This document shows, piece by piece, positions 27,512-35,975 of a DNA stretch of 64,000 bases. The stretch's first letter is position 1; every line of letters starts with the position of its first letter. This stretch comes from Pedobacter hiemivivus (lineage in GTDB: Bacteria > Bacteroidota > Bacteroidia > Sphingobacteriales > Sphingobacteriaceae). The stretch lies in assembly GCF_004331685.1 (NCBI RefSeq), contig NZ_SJSM01000006.1, forward strand, positions 62,001-126,000. Reading direction: 5' to 3'. A model generated the notes under the pieces. That model saw nothing but the letters and a program-made list of their open reading frames with translations. It was not told the origin of the DNA and did not search any database. The translations under genes and the position numbers were made by a program.

Positions 27512-28241
27512 TAGATATTTGATTTAAATTACTTAACAACCTTTTGAACGCGGTCTTTATTTGATGACTATCGATGGTATGAACAAAAGAAGTTGCTCCT
27601 TTCGATTTGTACTTTTGATAATCAGCTTCACTATTTATCATTAGTGATACCTGTTTAGATGATTTCCGACATTTGTCTATAATTTCATCAACTAATTTTA
27701 ATAATTTAGGGGAATCCATAACACCTATGCAGCCCAGTTGAGCTGATAAGTCATAAACGCCAATATATATGGTATTCAATTTATCCAATGATAATATTCG
27801 ATCAAGATCGTTTACTGCTGAAAGTGTTTCAAGAATACCAATACACGAGATCTCTTTTTCATGAATATTATCGAATCCATATCCTCCCGCTGGCACAAAC
27901 GGATTATACCCACGAATTCCATACGGCGGGTATTGCACCATCAATGTAGCAGTATTGAAATCTGAGTAATTCTTTAGCTGAGGAAAGACGATCCCATCGG
28001 CCCCAAGATCCAAGCAACGCTGCACTTCAACAACATTTAGTCCGCTAACTCGTACATAGGCTTTACAATTTACTAAATGGCATCCTCTTATATCATCCTG
28101 CAAAGATCTAAAGTCATATGCACCATGCTCACAATCCAAAATTTGAAATTGAAACCCACTTTGGCCTATTATCTCCGAGATGCTTGCCGAAGGCATGATT
28201 CTCCAAATGCCGTGGACTTCAACATTATCACTCCTATTCAT
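27504..28241 (-). CDS. HpcH/HpaI-family (class II, pyruvate-type) aldolase
   Basis: The product is a TIM-barrel aldolase of the HpcH/HpaI/citrate lyase beta family, 245 residues from the start used here. LDCEHGAYDF contains the family's Asp-x-Glu-His motif. VQRCLDLGADGIVFPQ is the next conserved strand. GILETLSAVNDLDRIL carries the metal-binding Glu position, and TIYIGVYDLSAQLG the following Asp. These enzymes add pyruvate enolate to aldehydes or cleave the product. I chose ATG 28241, which overlaps the upstream gene by 8 bases like several neighbours. An in-frame ATG at 28280 would add 13 residues but overlap by 47 bases. It is the second aldolase of the CDP-sugar block. Confidence 0.87.
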   Translation of the reverse strand: MNRSDNVEVHGIWRIMPSASISEIIGQSGFQFQILDCEHGAYDFRSLQDDIRGCHLVNCKAYVRVSGLNVVEVQRCLDLGADGIVFPQLKNYSDFNTATLMVQYPPYGIRGYNPFVPAGGYGFDNIHEKEISCIGILETLSAVNDLDRILSLDKLNTIYIGVYDLSAQLGCIGVMDSPKLLKLVDEIIDKCRKSSKQVSLMINSEADYQKYKSKGATSFVHTIDSHQIKTAFKRLLSNLNQISNG

Positions 28242-29295
28242 GATTTGATATATTTCGATTCCATTTTCTATTGAAATCAATTGTTTTTTTAATAGCTACG
28301 CCGATGCTGTTAATGATTCTAAGGTCTAACTCGGTAGTGGCCCGATCAACATTCGGAACATATTTGAGAGAGATTTCATTTGATCTAGGCGTTTTAATAT
28401 AAATGCCGACATTATCCGAGTCATCATTTTTCGCTATTAAGGTTGCAAGCTCATGTATCGAAATAGATTCGTCAGACCCAACATTATAAGGTCGATTAAT
28501 TTCTCCCTCAAATAATATGGTCCATAACCATGCCACAAGATCTGCAGCATACATATAAGATCTTAATGGAGTGCCATCTCCTTCTATCAAAATATCTTCC
28601 CCTCGTAACACATTCCGGATAAAATTACCAGCGGCAAAATGAGAATCCAAAGGAAGAAAAGGACCAATGAATGCGTAGCATCGGGCTACTTTTACTGGAA
28701 TATTATAATTTTCACTATATACAGAGCATAGTACTTCAGCCATACGCTTTCCCTCCCCATACATAGAAGAAGCTAGAGATGGTGAAGGAGCCCCAAGATA
28801 ATCTTCAGAGATATTCGCCATATCAGAAGTTTGCTTTCCGTAAACGGCTCCTGAACTCGTTAACAAAAAAGATTTAACATTCTTTAAACGCGCAAAGTCC
28901 AAAGCTCTTTTAGTACCATTGACTACAGTTTTAAACATGGTCAGTGGCTCTTCAATATTTAATTTTACACTAGCCTCTGTTGCAGCATGAATGATGTAAT
29001 CAATATGATCATCAATGAATTCAAATTCGGTAATATCCCCTTCTAAGAAACTCATCTCAGGATATTCATGCAACCATGGATATTTCTTTAAAAACTCAGT
29101 TTTGTTTCTAGTTAATATAATTACTTTTGAGTTTAGGTTTAGCTTTCTATTTATAAAGATAAAACTCATTTGCAACCAGATACCAAAGAACCCGGTACCC
29201 CCAGTTATAAAAAAAGTCTTATTCTTCGCACTCTCCCAGCACTTCGCAGTGTGTTTAAGTATTGAGTCTAAATCTTCTTCCAAATAAGTCAACAT
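28234..29295 (-). CDS. NAD(P)-dependent epimerase/reductase of the CDP-sugar pathway (paralogue)
   Basis: A 353-residue extended SDR with an N-terminal extension before FITGGTGFFGIWL (29-41). IIHAATEASV, LLTSSGAVYGKQ and the catalytic Y179-x-x-x-K183 (MYGEGKRMAEVLC) follow. RSYMYAADLVAWLWTILFEG and PYNVGSDESISIHELA match the C-terminal substrate domain. The architecture parallels the protein at 22753-23826, suggesting that the two arose by duplication and act on related intermediates, for example one on the ring ketone and one on the side chain. It lies 5 bases after rfbG. The exact reaction cannot be told from the sequence. Confidence 0.85.
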   Translation of the reverse strand: MLTYLEEDLDSILKHTAKCWESAKNKTFFITGGTGFFGIWLQMSFIFINRKLNLNSKVIILTRNKTEFLKKYPWLHEYPEMSFLEGDITEFEFIDDHIDYIIHAATEASVKLNIEEPLTMFKTVVNGTKRALDFARLKNVKSFLLTSSGAVYGKQTSDMANISEDYLGAPSPSLASSMYGEGKRMAEVLCSVYSENYNIPVKVARCYAFIGPFLPLDSHFAAGNFIRNVLRGEDILIEGDGTPLRSYMYAADLVAWLWTILFEGEINRPYNVGSDESISIHELATLIAKNDDSDNVGIYIKTPRSNEISLKYVPNVDRATTELDLRIINSIGVAIKKTIDFNRKWNRNISNHE

Positions 29296-29300
29296 ATCAT

Positions 29301-30380
29301 TTACAGATTTAAATACTTAAGAATTTGTTCATTAGTAAATTCAGACATAAACTTTGGATTGTCAAAAAAAGCCTTGTACCAGCTAGTTGTCATTTCAACA
29401 GCTAGGCTTGCATTCATTTTAGGAGTCCAATTAAGATCGGCAATAGCCTTACTAATATCTAACTTCAACAAACCAGCTTCATGAGGAGGATTTTCTGATT
29501 TCTCAATTTTATAAGTGCCCCTTCCCCAGGAGTTGATTAATAGATTGAGCATGTCTAAAACCGGTAATGCATCAGTAACATAAGGTCCAAAATTATACGC
29601 CTGGCTAAATTTAATTGGATTTGAATTCAAATGAGCCCCTAATAATAAATACGCAATAACTGGTTCTAACACATGTTGCCACGGCCTTACCGATTTTGGA
29701 TTTCTGATCAGAATTTGTTCATTAGCGCCGAGGGCCTTTGCAAGATCCGGAATTAATCTATCCTTTGACCAATCCCCACCCCCAATTACATTTCCTGCTC
29801 TACCTATAGCAATACCCTTTTTATGGATATCATATTTTGCTATGTTAAAAAAAGAATTTCTATATGAATCAATAACCAATTCTGCACAAGCTTTACTAGC
29901 ACTATAGGGATCATAGCCTCCTAAACGATCATTCTCTCTATATGGATACTCCCATTCATTGTTATGATAAACTTTATCAGTTGTAATTAAAATTACAGAA
30001 CAAGCCTTCTCCAATAGACGAATAGCGTCTAACAAATTAGCGGTCCCAACCGCATTCACCTCAAATGTTTCTGAAGGGATTTCATAAGACAACCTCACCA
30101 AAGGCTGTGCGGCTAAATGAAAAATAAAATCAGGTTGAAAATCAAGAACAGCATTTTTTAATGCATCCCGATCTCTTAAATCTCCTATTACAGAATTACA
30201 TATTTTATCTCCATTAATTAAGCAATACAAATCATTTTCCGTTTGTGCCTTTAAAGCATAACCTTTAACCTCTGCACCTAAAATATGAAGTGTTTTCAGA
30301 AGCCAAGAACCCTTAAAACCAGTATGCCCAGTAAGAAATATTTTTTTTCCCTGGTATATTTCCTTTAAATAGCTCAACAT
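29301..30380 (-). CDS. rfbG: CDP-glucose 4,6-dehydratase (RfbG/DdhB)
   Basis: A 359-residue SDR that makes CDP-4-keto-6-deoxyglucose from CDP-glucose with bound NAD. GKKIFLTGHTGFKGSWL (11-27) is the characteristic RfbG nucleotide loop. TTDKVYHNNEW starts at 133, and the catalytic Y159-x-x-x-K163 lies in PYSASKACAELV. GRAGNVIGGGDW follows. I chose ATG 30380, one base beyond the rfbF stop codon. It gives the usual short N-terminus, whereas a start at 30410 would overlap rfbF. It acts directly after RfbF and before RfbH. Confidence 0.95.
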   Translation of the reverse strand: MLSYLKEIYQGKKIFLTGHTGFKGSWLLKTLHILGAEVKGYALKAQTENDLYCLINGDKICNSVIGDLRDRDALKNAVLDFQPDFIFHLAAQPLVRLSYEIPSETFEVNAVGTANLLDAIRLLEKACSVILITTDKVYHNNEWEYPYRENDRLGGYDPYSASKACAELVIDSYRNSFFNIAKYDIHKKGIAIGRAGNVIGGGDWSKDRLIPDLAKALGANEQILIRNPKSVRPWQHVLEPVIAYLLLGAHLNSNPIKFSQAYNFGPYVTDALPVLDMLNLLINSWGRGTYKIEKSENPPHEAGLLKLDISKAIADLNWTPKMNASLAVEMTTSWYKAFFDNPKFMSEFTNEQILKYLNL

Positions 30381-30381
30381 A

Positions 30382-31158
30382 CTACCAAATTTTCCATTTA
30401 GCTTCTCCATTGTTCCAGAGCTGCTCTAATTCAATCCTATCTCTTAATGCATCCATTGGCTTCCAAAATCCAGGATGTTTGTAAGCAGAAAGCTGCCCAT
30501 CTTCTGCTATTTCTTTTAATGGTTTCTTTTCCCATTGAACATCATCAACATCTCCATCTAGATACTTAAATATTCCTGGTTCTAAAACAAAAAAACCACC
30601 ATTTATCCACATTCCATCTCCTTGGGGCTTTTCAACAAAATGCTGAACTGAACCATTTTCATCCATCTCTATATTGCCAAATCGCCCTGGTGTCTGAATA
30701 CTAGTTAGAGTAGCTAATTTGCCATGACTCTTATGATAATCTACCAAGTCCTTGATATTGACATCACCAACACCATCCCCATACGTAAGCATAAATGTCT
30801 TATTTTCAATATATTTTTGTATTTTCTTTATTCTCCCTGCAGTATTTGTTGTTAAACCAGTATCTACTAAAGTCACTTTAAAAGATTCTGCATTGGAAAA
30901 ATGAACATCTACTTTATTCTTTTCCAATTCAATAGTCACATCAGAATTATATAAATAATAATTTAAAAAATACTCCTTTATTGATTGCGCTTTATAGCCA
31001 AGACATAACACAAAATCATTAAAGCCGTAGGCTTCATAAATTTTCATGATATGCCATAGTATTGGTTTACCACCAATTTCGACCATCGGTTTTGGACGAG
31101 CTTCGGTTTCCTCCATTAATCTTGTGCCTAGACCACCGGCTAGTATTACTACTTTCAT
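30382..31158 (-). CDS. rfbF: Glucose-1-phosphate cytidylyltransferase (RfbF/DdhA)
   Basis: A 258-residue nucleotidyltransferase that forms CDP-glucose from CTP and glucose-1-phosphate, the first step of the CDP-dideoxyhexose pathway. MKVVILAGGLGTRL is the nucleotide-binding loop, and TEARPKPMVEIGGKPIL carries the conserved Lys pair. LTYGDGVGDV holds the metal-binding Asp. WINGGFFVLEPGIF and GFWKPMDALRDRIELE are typical of RfbF rather than of other sugar nucleotidyltransferases. The length matches the family. It lies 4 bases after the flavin reductase gene and one base before rfbG. Confidence 0.95.
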   Translation of the reverse strand: MKVVILAGGLGTRLMEETEARPKPMVEIGGKPILWHIMKIYEAYGFNDFVLCLGYKAQSIKEYFLNYYLYNSDVTIELEKNKVDVHFSNAESFKVTLVDTGLTTNTAGRIKKIQKYIENKTFMLTYGDGVGDVNIKDLVDYHKSHGKLATLTSIQTPGRFGNIEMDENGSVQHFVEKPQGDGMWINGGFFVLEPGIFKYLDGDVDDVQWEKKPLKEIAEDGQLSAYKHPGFWKPMDALRDRIELEQLWNNGEAKWKIW

Positions 31159-31162
31159 ATTT

Positions 31163-32194
31163 TTAATTAACTTCTAAATATACATTTTCTGTTAGGGGAT
31201 GTGTGCAGCACAGTAAATATTCTGCTTCTAAAAGATCATCCCTTTCTTTACTCAGACCAATCATCTTGGATCCGCCTGTAATTATTGTCGCTTTACAGGT
31301 ACTACAATTACCGGTTTGGCAAGAATAAGGTAATTCTATCCCTGCATCCAATGCACTTTCTAGAATACTTTTACCTTTTATTACCTCCAGATTATAGTCT
31401 TGATCTTCAAATTTAAGCTTAACATTCTGAGTTTTAACATGTTCAAAATCTTTAGGATCTTTAATCAACACAAAATCTTCAATGAAGATCTGATTTGGCA
31501 TTACATCAAGTGTTTTAAGCGCAAATTTCACTGATTCCTTTAAACCTGTTGGCCCGCAAATATAATGGGAGGCATCTTCTAAATGACCTAGTTCTTGCAA
31601 AATATTCAAGGCCTTTGTTTGATCGATTCTTCCCTCGATTAAGCCTAGATTATTTTGATTAATCTTCATTTTGGTGTGAAAATGTTTAACCACAAATTTT
31701 TCAGGATAAACCTTTTGAAGGTTTTCAATTTGATCCAAAAAAATGGTGCTTTCATGGTTTCTATTTCCATAAATTAAATAAACCTGAGTCTTATGCGATG
31801 TAGCTAAAATTTGCTTTGAAATTGATATCAACGGCGTTATCCCACTACCAACACCCCATAAAAAAACCTGGGCTCTTGGTGTTTCGCAAACAAAATCGCC
31901 CATGGCTTGCATTACCTCTATGCTGTCTCCAATAGTAATTGTATCATGGATATGATTAGAAACAATACCGTTTGGAACCCTTTTAATGGTAACTTCCAAA
32001 CCAGTATCAACTAAAGGTGCAGAAGAAAATGAATATGGTCTAATATATCTGCGTCCATTAATGCGGAAAATTAAAGTCAAGTATTGTCCTGCTAAATATT
32101 TAATTTTCCGTAAAGCTGGTTGCTTAAAACAAAGGGTTATTGTATCCTCTGTTTCCGTTCTAACTTCAATAACTTTTAGTGTATAAGTAACCAT
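31163..32194 (-). CDS. Flavin/[2Fe-2S] reductase, candidate E3 partner of RfbH
   Basis: A 343-residue NAD(P)H-ferredoxin reductase fused to a plant-type ferredoxin. The FAD-binding motif RPYSFSS is at 52-58, GVGSGITPLI at 114-123 and CGPTG at 213-217. The [2Fe-2S] cysteines are C292, C297 and C300 (SCQTGNCSTC) plus C329 or C330. RfbI/AscD/DdhD, the known E3 reductases for RfbH, have the ferredoxin at the N-terminus. Here it is at the C-terminus, as in PaaE-type oxygenase reductases. Its place beside rfbF, rfbG and rfbH strongly suggests that it supplies electrons for C3 deoxygenation. Confidence 0.88.
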   Translation of the reverse strand: MVTYTLKVIEVRTETEDTITLCFKQPALRKIKYLAGQYLTLIFRINGRRYIRPYSFSSAPLVDTGLEVTIKRVPNGIVSNHIHDTITIGDSIEVMQAMGDFVCETPRAQVFLWGVGSGITPLISISKQILATSHKTQVYLIYGNRNHESTIFLDQIENLQKVYPEKFVVKHFHTKMKINQNNLGLIEGRIDQTKALNILQELGHLEDASHYICGPTGLKESVKFALKTLDVMPNQIFIEDFVLIKDPKDFEHVKTQNVKLKFEDQDYNLEVIKGKSILESALDAGIELPYSCQTGNCSTCKATIITGGSKMIGLSKERDDLLEAEYLLCCTHPLTENVYLEVN

Positions 32195-32196
32195 AT

Positions 32197-33288
32197 TTAT
32201 GCCATCATACTTTTAAATATTCTACTAAACAAAAGGATAATTACAATTAAAAAACCTCCAGAAAGACCTCCAATGATAATCCCTTTAATCTTACTAAACT
32301 TATCCTTTTGTAAAGGAAAAACAGGTTCATCAATAACTTGAATTAACGGTGTTTCCTTTCTCAAAGCTATCTTCGACATTTCAAGATTTTGAACTAATGC
32401 ACTTAACATCGCTTTATTTGTTTCCGCAGAAAATTGTGAGCGTTGTATTGGTGCTGTTCGTTGTAATTGTCGGGTTGGATTCAAATTTGGTGTTGCATCC
32501 GCAATCGCTGCTGCACTATAGATAGCTCCATTCATTACAGCGCGAACAGAATCTGTTTTCTGTTGTAAAATAACAACATTGTCAATGGACTTTTTAGTCT
32601 TAGTCTGTACATAAAAATCATTGACATTTTTTACGATTTGTTCATTAAAAACTTTCGCAAATAACTCATCCTCAGCATTAACCACAGCGTTAATAATACT
32701 TAACTTTTTATCTGGTTTTACAACACTTAGGTAATTTTTATTGATATCCGTTACGATGGCGCCAAGAATACTATCACGTAAGCGAATATTTGATTCTGGG
32801 GAGTCTCCTAAAAATTGAATCTTTCTCAATTCATGCTTATCGTTCCAATCATCTCTCAAATGATTAAAATCTACATATCGTTCTACTAATAATTGCTTTT
32901 TACCATCAAATTCAACTTCAGTTAATAAAGTTTTCTCAATCATCTTTCTTGACTTATAGAGTTCTAGAATGTTATCACCTTGAAAGATCCCTCCACCACC
33001 AGATCCCAAGTCAACACCGGCTATAGAGGCTAATCCTGATAAACCACCTAAGCTTCCCCCACTTGCACCACCGTCTTCAAGAACAAAAGTAGTCGAAGCG
33101 ATATAAGTAGTTTTTTTAAAGTGTGCATAAGTAAACCCTAAAAGTCCTCCAAGGATTCCAAATACAAGAATAATAAACCACTTAGAAAGCAAATACCTCC
33201 AATATTCTTGCATCTTCAAAATCAACTCCTTCAAAGAAATCTCATCAGAATTTGCCGAAGTACTATTATTTATATTTTCTGAATTCAT
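32197..33288 (-). CDS. Wzz-type chain-length/export protein
   Basis: A 363-residue inner-membrane protein with two membrane helices flanking a periplasmic region. The first helix is near residues 37-55 (SKWFIILVFGILGGLLGF). The second is near 336-354 (IKGIIIGGLSGGFLIVIILL) and is preceded by the proline-bearing PVFPLQKDKFSK typical of Wzz proteins. No tyrosine-kinase domain follows. A glycine-rich stretch around 73-100 is typical of Bacteroidota members. It likely sets polymer length or links the polymerase to the outer-membrane exporter encoded just upstream. Confidence 0.87.
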   Translation of the reverse strand: MNSENINNSTSANSDEISLKELILKMQEYWRYLLSKWFIILVFGILGGLLGFTYAHFKKTTYIASTTFVLEDGGASGGSLGGLSGLASIAGVDLGSGGGGIFQGDNILELYKSRKMIEKTLLTEVEFDGKKQLLVERYVDFNHLRDDWNDKHELRKIQFLGDSPESNIRLRDSILGAIVTDINKNYLSVVKPDKKLSIINAVVNAEDELFAKVFNEQIVKNVNDFYVQTKTKKSIDNVVILQQKTDSVRAVMNGAIYSAAAIADATPNLNPTRQLQRTAPIQRSQFSAETNKAMLSALVQNLEMSKIALRKETPLIQVIDEPVFPLQKDKFSKIKGIIIGGLSGGFLIVIILLFSRIFKSMMA

Positions 33289-33303
33289 CTTAATACACTC
33301 TAA

Positions 33304-35778
33304 CTACCTCAACAAACTAACTATAATCGCCCCTAATGAAGCAACCGCAGTTCCTATACCAATCCAGCTCTGCGCCGTCATTCTTTCGCGTTCCGCCTTT
33401 TTCGGCACCAATATCTCCGCTCCCGGCTTCACCTTTGGATAATTGCTAAAAAACAAAAACTTGCCCCCAGCTTCCACCGATCCATTTGCATATTTGATAT
33501 ATGCACCTCTCTTCAAAGCGCTCGACGTAAAACCACCAGCACCATTCACATACTGCTTAAAGCTTTTACCCGGCAAGAATACAATGCTATTTGGATTTAA
33601 AACCTCCCCCGTTACTTTAACCGTCTGCAATTGTCTTGGTACACGGATCACATCACCATCTTCCACAATCAAATCATATCTGGAACGCGGTTTATGTAAA
33701 ATCTGATCCAAACTAATCCCAACCAGGTCAGACTGAATTAACTTCAGCTCCACCTCTGCTTTAACCGTATCTTTAACTCCCGCTTCCCGGGCACGTTTCA
33801 AATTTAAATACTTCTTATTTTCCTCTTCCTTGTTATCAATTGCATTCTTATCCTTCGGATTTACTTTCTCTGCCCCAGGTCGCTTTAAAGATGCACCCTC
33901 TGCATAAGCGTAAGGCGTTAAACCACCCGCTCTTTTAATCACATCAGAGATCCGTTCATCCTTAGAAGTAATCGTATAAAGTCCAGGATACAATACCTCT
34001 CCTTCTAATTTAACTTGCTTCTGTGTCGAATAACCCGCTGAATTACGAACCGTAACAATATCATAAGGTTTAAGTATAAAATCATTTTCTTCCAGCTTTA
34101 ACTGCGGATTGATATTCACCGTAAACAACTCGGCAGTAATGGCTGATTTTGACAGTGAATCACTATTTTTCACCCTTCTCGAAATTTCAATCCGATTTGG
34201 CGTTGCTCCTTCTTTAAAACCTCCTGCCATTTGTATGATATCTCCTAAGGTAATATAATCTGCATATTCAAAAGTACCCGGGGCCCTCACTTCTCCTTGA
34301 ATGCTCACTTTATACTCATCCCGTAAATCAAACAAGGAAGAGATAGTGATCTTATCTTCCCTTTGTAAGGAGATATCCTGCACTATACCCGCAACAATTT
34401 TAGCGACATCAAATGAAATCAAACTCTGTGTATTGTCTGAATTTAATCGATTGATATAACCACGGTTTAAAAACGCATCTTCAGCCAATCCATCTGCTTT
34501 AGCAATCAAGCCCTTAAGCGTTGCACCCTTTTCCAATTCATAAACACCCGGACGAAAAACAGCGCCCAAGATCTCTACTCTATTCTGGAACCGATCCAAT
34601 ATCGCCTCTACCACAAATTTATCCCCATTTTTAGGGGCATATGTACTAAAATCAGCAGCAACGACATCCATAATTCGACGTTCCTTATCTGTATTTTGAA
34701 ACGTCTTAATCTTAGCCCTATAAGCTTGAGTAGTAAAACCACCTGCAAAACCAATCAGATCCTGTAAGCTTTCGCCTGCAACTACCTCAAATAAAGCAGC
34801 AGTCTTTACCTCCCCCTGCATTTCCACACGTTTCTCGAAAACAGGCACATTAATAACATCCTGATCCTGCAAACGAATGTTATTCTGCTGAATTCCCCTC
34901 AACAAAAAATCATAAACATCAATTGTAGAAACCACTTTATTATTACGGACCACCTGAATTTTACGGAACGTACCATTTAGCGAAGGCCCACCGGAAGCAT
35001 ACAAGGCATTATAAACCGTAGCTAACGACGACAAAGTATAAGTACCAGGTTTGGTCACTTGTCCGGTCATCGTTACTTTAATACTTCTGATATTCCCTAA
35101 ATTAATAGCCAAATTAGTCCGGCCGGAACGTAACGAAGGATAAGTCTTTGCCATCGCATTACGAATTTTAGAGGTAGCTTGATCTATTGACAAACCACCA
35201 ACAGCAATTCGTCCAACAAACTGCAAATTAATAACTCCTTCAGGGCTGACAACCAAATTGTAACTGGCTTCATTATCACCGGTTAAATCAATCAATAACT
35301 TATCATCCGGGCCAATAATATACCCTTTAGGTGTTGCTATCCGAAGATTTGGCTCAAAAGTGATACTCCCGTTTTTAAACAGTTCTGATCCAAATACTTT
35401 CGGCCCAACCTCCTCATCCTTTACTTTCTTTTCATTATTTACCGATCCACCATCTGTGGTCTCACTATTTTCACGACCCGTACTTGCAGCTTCACTATCC
35501 GGTTCAACAGTCTTTGCAGCTCCCTGCTTACGTACCTTTTCAACACGAAGTTTCAGCTTTTCAACTTCATCCTGCTTCATCCCTTGTGCAGCAGCCATTT
35601 GCCCCAACTGAGCTTCATTGTATCCTATTGATTCTGCCTTTTTAATCATTTGCAAAATCTGAGCATCAGAAAGCTCATCAACTTTTACATTAGCGTAATT
35701 AGATTGTGCAAAAACCGTTTGTGTGATCAAGACGGCAAATAGAAAAAAAATTGCAACGATCGTTCTTTTAAAATTCAT
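33304..35778 (-). CDS. Polysaccharide export outer-membrane protein with multiple SLBB domains (Wza-like)
   Basis: An 824-residue exporter, long compared with Wza as is usual in Bacteroidota. The signal peptide ends near residue 25 (TQTVFAQS). A charged, probably coiled linker follows. The Poly_export domain begins at YIIGPDDKLLIDLTGDNEAS. Several SLBB domains follow, each marked by phrases such as KVTMTGQVTKPGTYTL, VSIQGEVRAPGTFEYADYI, VKLEGEVLYPGLYTI and VKVTGEVLNPNSIVFLPG. A C-terminal hydrophobic segment (IGIGTAVASLGAIIVSLL) closes the protein. As first gene of the - strand locus it likely follows the main promoter. Confidence 0.92.
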   Translation of the reverse strand: MNFKRTIVAIFFLFAVLITQTVFAQSNYANVKVDELSDAQILQMIKKAESIGYNEAQLGQMAAAQGMKQDEVEKLKLRVEKVRKQGAAKTVEPDSEAASTGRENSETTDGGSVNNEKKVKDEEVGPKVFGSELFKNGSITFEPNLRIATPKGYIIGPDDKLLIDLTGDNEASYNLVVSPEGVINLQFVGRIAVGGLSIDQATSKIRNAMAKTYPSLRSGRTNLAINLGNIRSIKVTMTGQVTKPGTYTLSSLATVYNALYASGGPSLNGTFRKIQVVRNNKVVSTIDVYDFLLRGIQQNNIRLQDQDVINVPVFEKRVEMQGEVKTAALFEVVAGESLQDLIGFAGGFTTQAYRAKIKTFQNTDKERRIMDVVAADFSTYAPKNGDKFVVEAILDRFQNRVEILGAVFRPGVYELEKGATLKGLIAKADGLAEDAFLNRGYINRLNSDNTQSLISFDVAKIVAGIVQDISLQREDKITISSLFDLRDEYKVSIQGEVRAPGTFEYADYITLGDIIQMAGGFKEGATPNRIEISRRVKNSDSLSKSAITAELFTVNINPQLKLEENDFILKPYDIVTVRNSAGYSTQKQVKLEGEVLYPGLYTITSKDERISDVIKRAGGLTPYAYAEGASLKRPGAEKVNPKDKNAIDNKEEENKKYLNLKRAREAGVKDTVKAEVELKLIQSDLVGISLDQILHKPRSRYDLIVEDGDVIRVPRQLQTVKVTGEVLNPNSIVFLPGKSFKQYVNGAGGFTSSALKRGAYIKYANGSVEAGGKFLFFSNYPKVKPGAEILVPKKAERERMTAQSWIGIGTAVASLGAIIVSLLR

Positions 35779-35924
35779 ATATGATGTGAGAGGTTAATGG
35801 TTATGTGCTAAATTTTACTCTTAAGAGCTTTGAATCGGCATAATAGTTCAGAATGGAGAGCTCATGACTTAAAAAATTGGTCAACTTAACTTTCATAGGG
35901 TAGATGTAGGTTTAGTATTGCTTG

Positions 35925-35932
35925 CAAATATA
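35925..35932 (-). promoter_or_regulatory. Candidate -7 promoter element for the large polysaccharide locus
   Basis: On the - strand the sequence reads TATATTTG, a match to the Bacteroidota TAnnTTTG element. It is about 145 bases upstream of the SLBB exporter gene, the first gene of the locus. No clear -33 TTTG lies at the right distance, so this is a candidate only. The rest of 35779-35975 shows no other structure that I can support. Confidence 0.35.
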
Positions 35933-35975
35933 TCAATTTAATTGAATTGTCATAAAGGGATGACATAAGACATCT

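Noticed and set aside
30381..30410. Longer start for rfbG
   Set aside because: It overlaps rfbF by 29 bases, and the extra ten residues are absent from the usual RfbG N-terminus.
32197..35778. Search for a Wzc-type tyrosine kinase or a NusG-like (UpxY) antiterminator in the export region
   Set aside because: Neither was found; the Wzz-like protein ends right after its second membrane helix.
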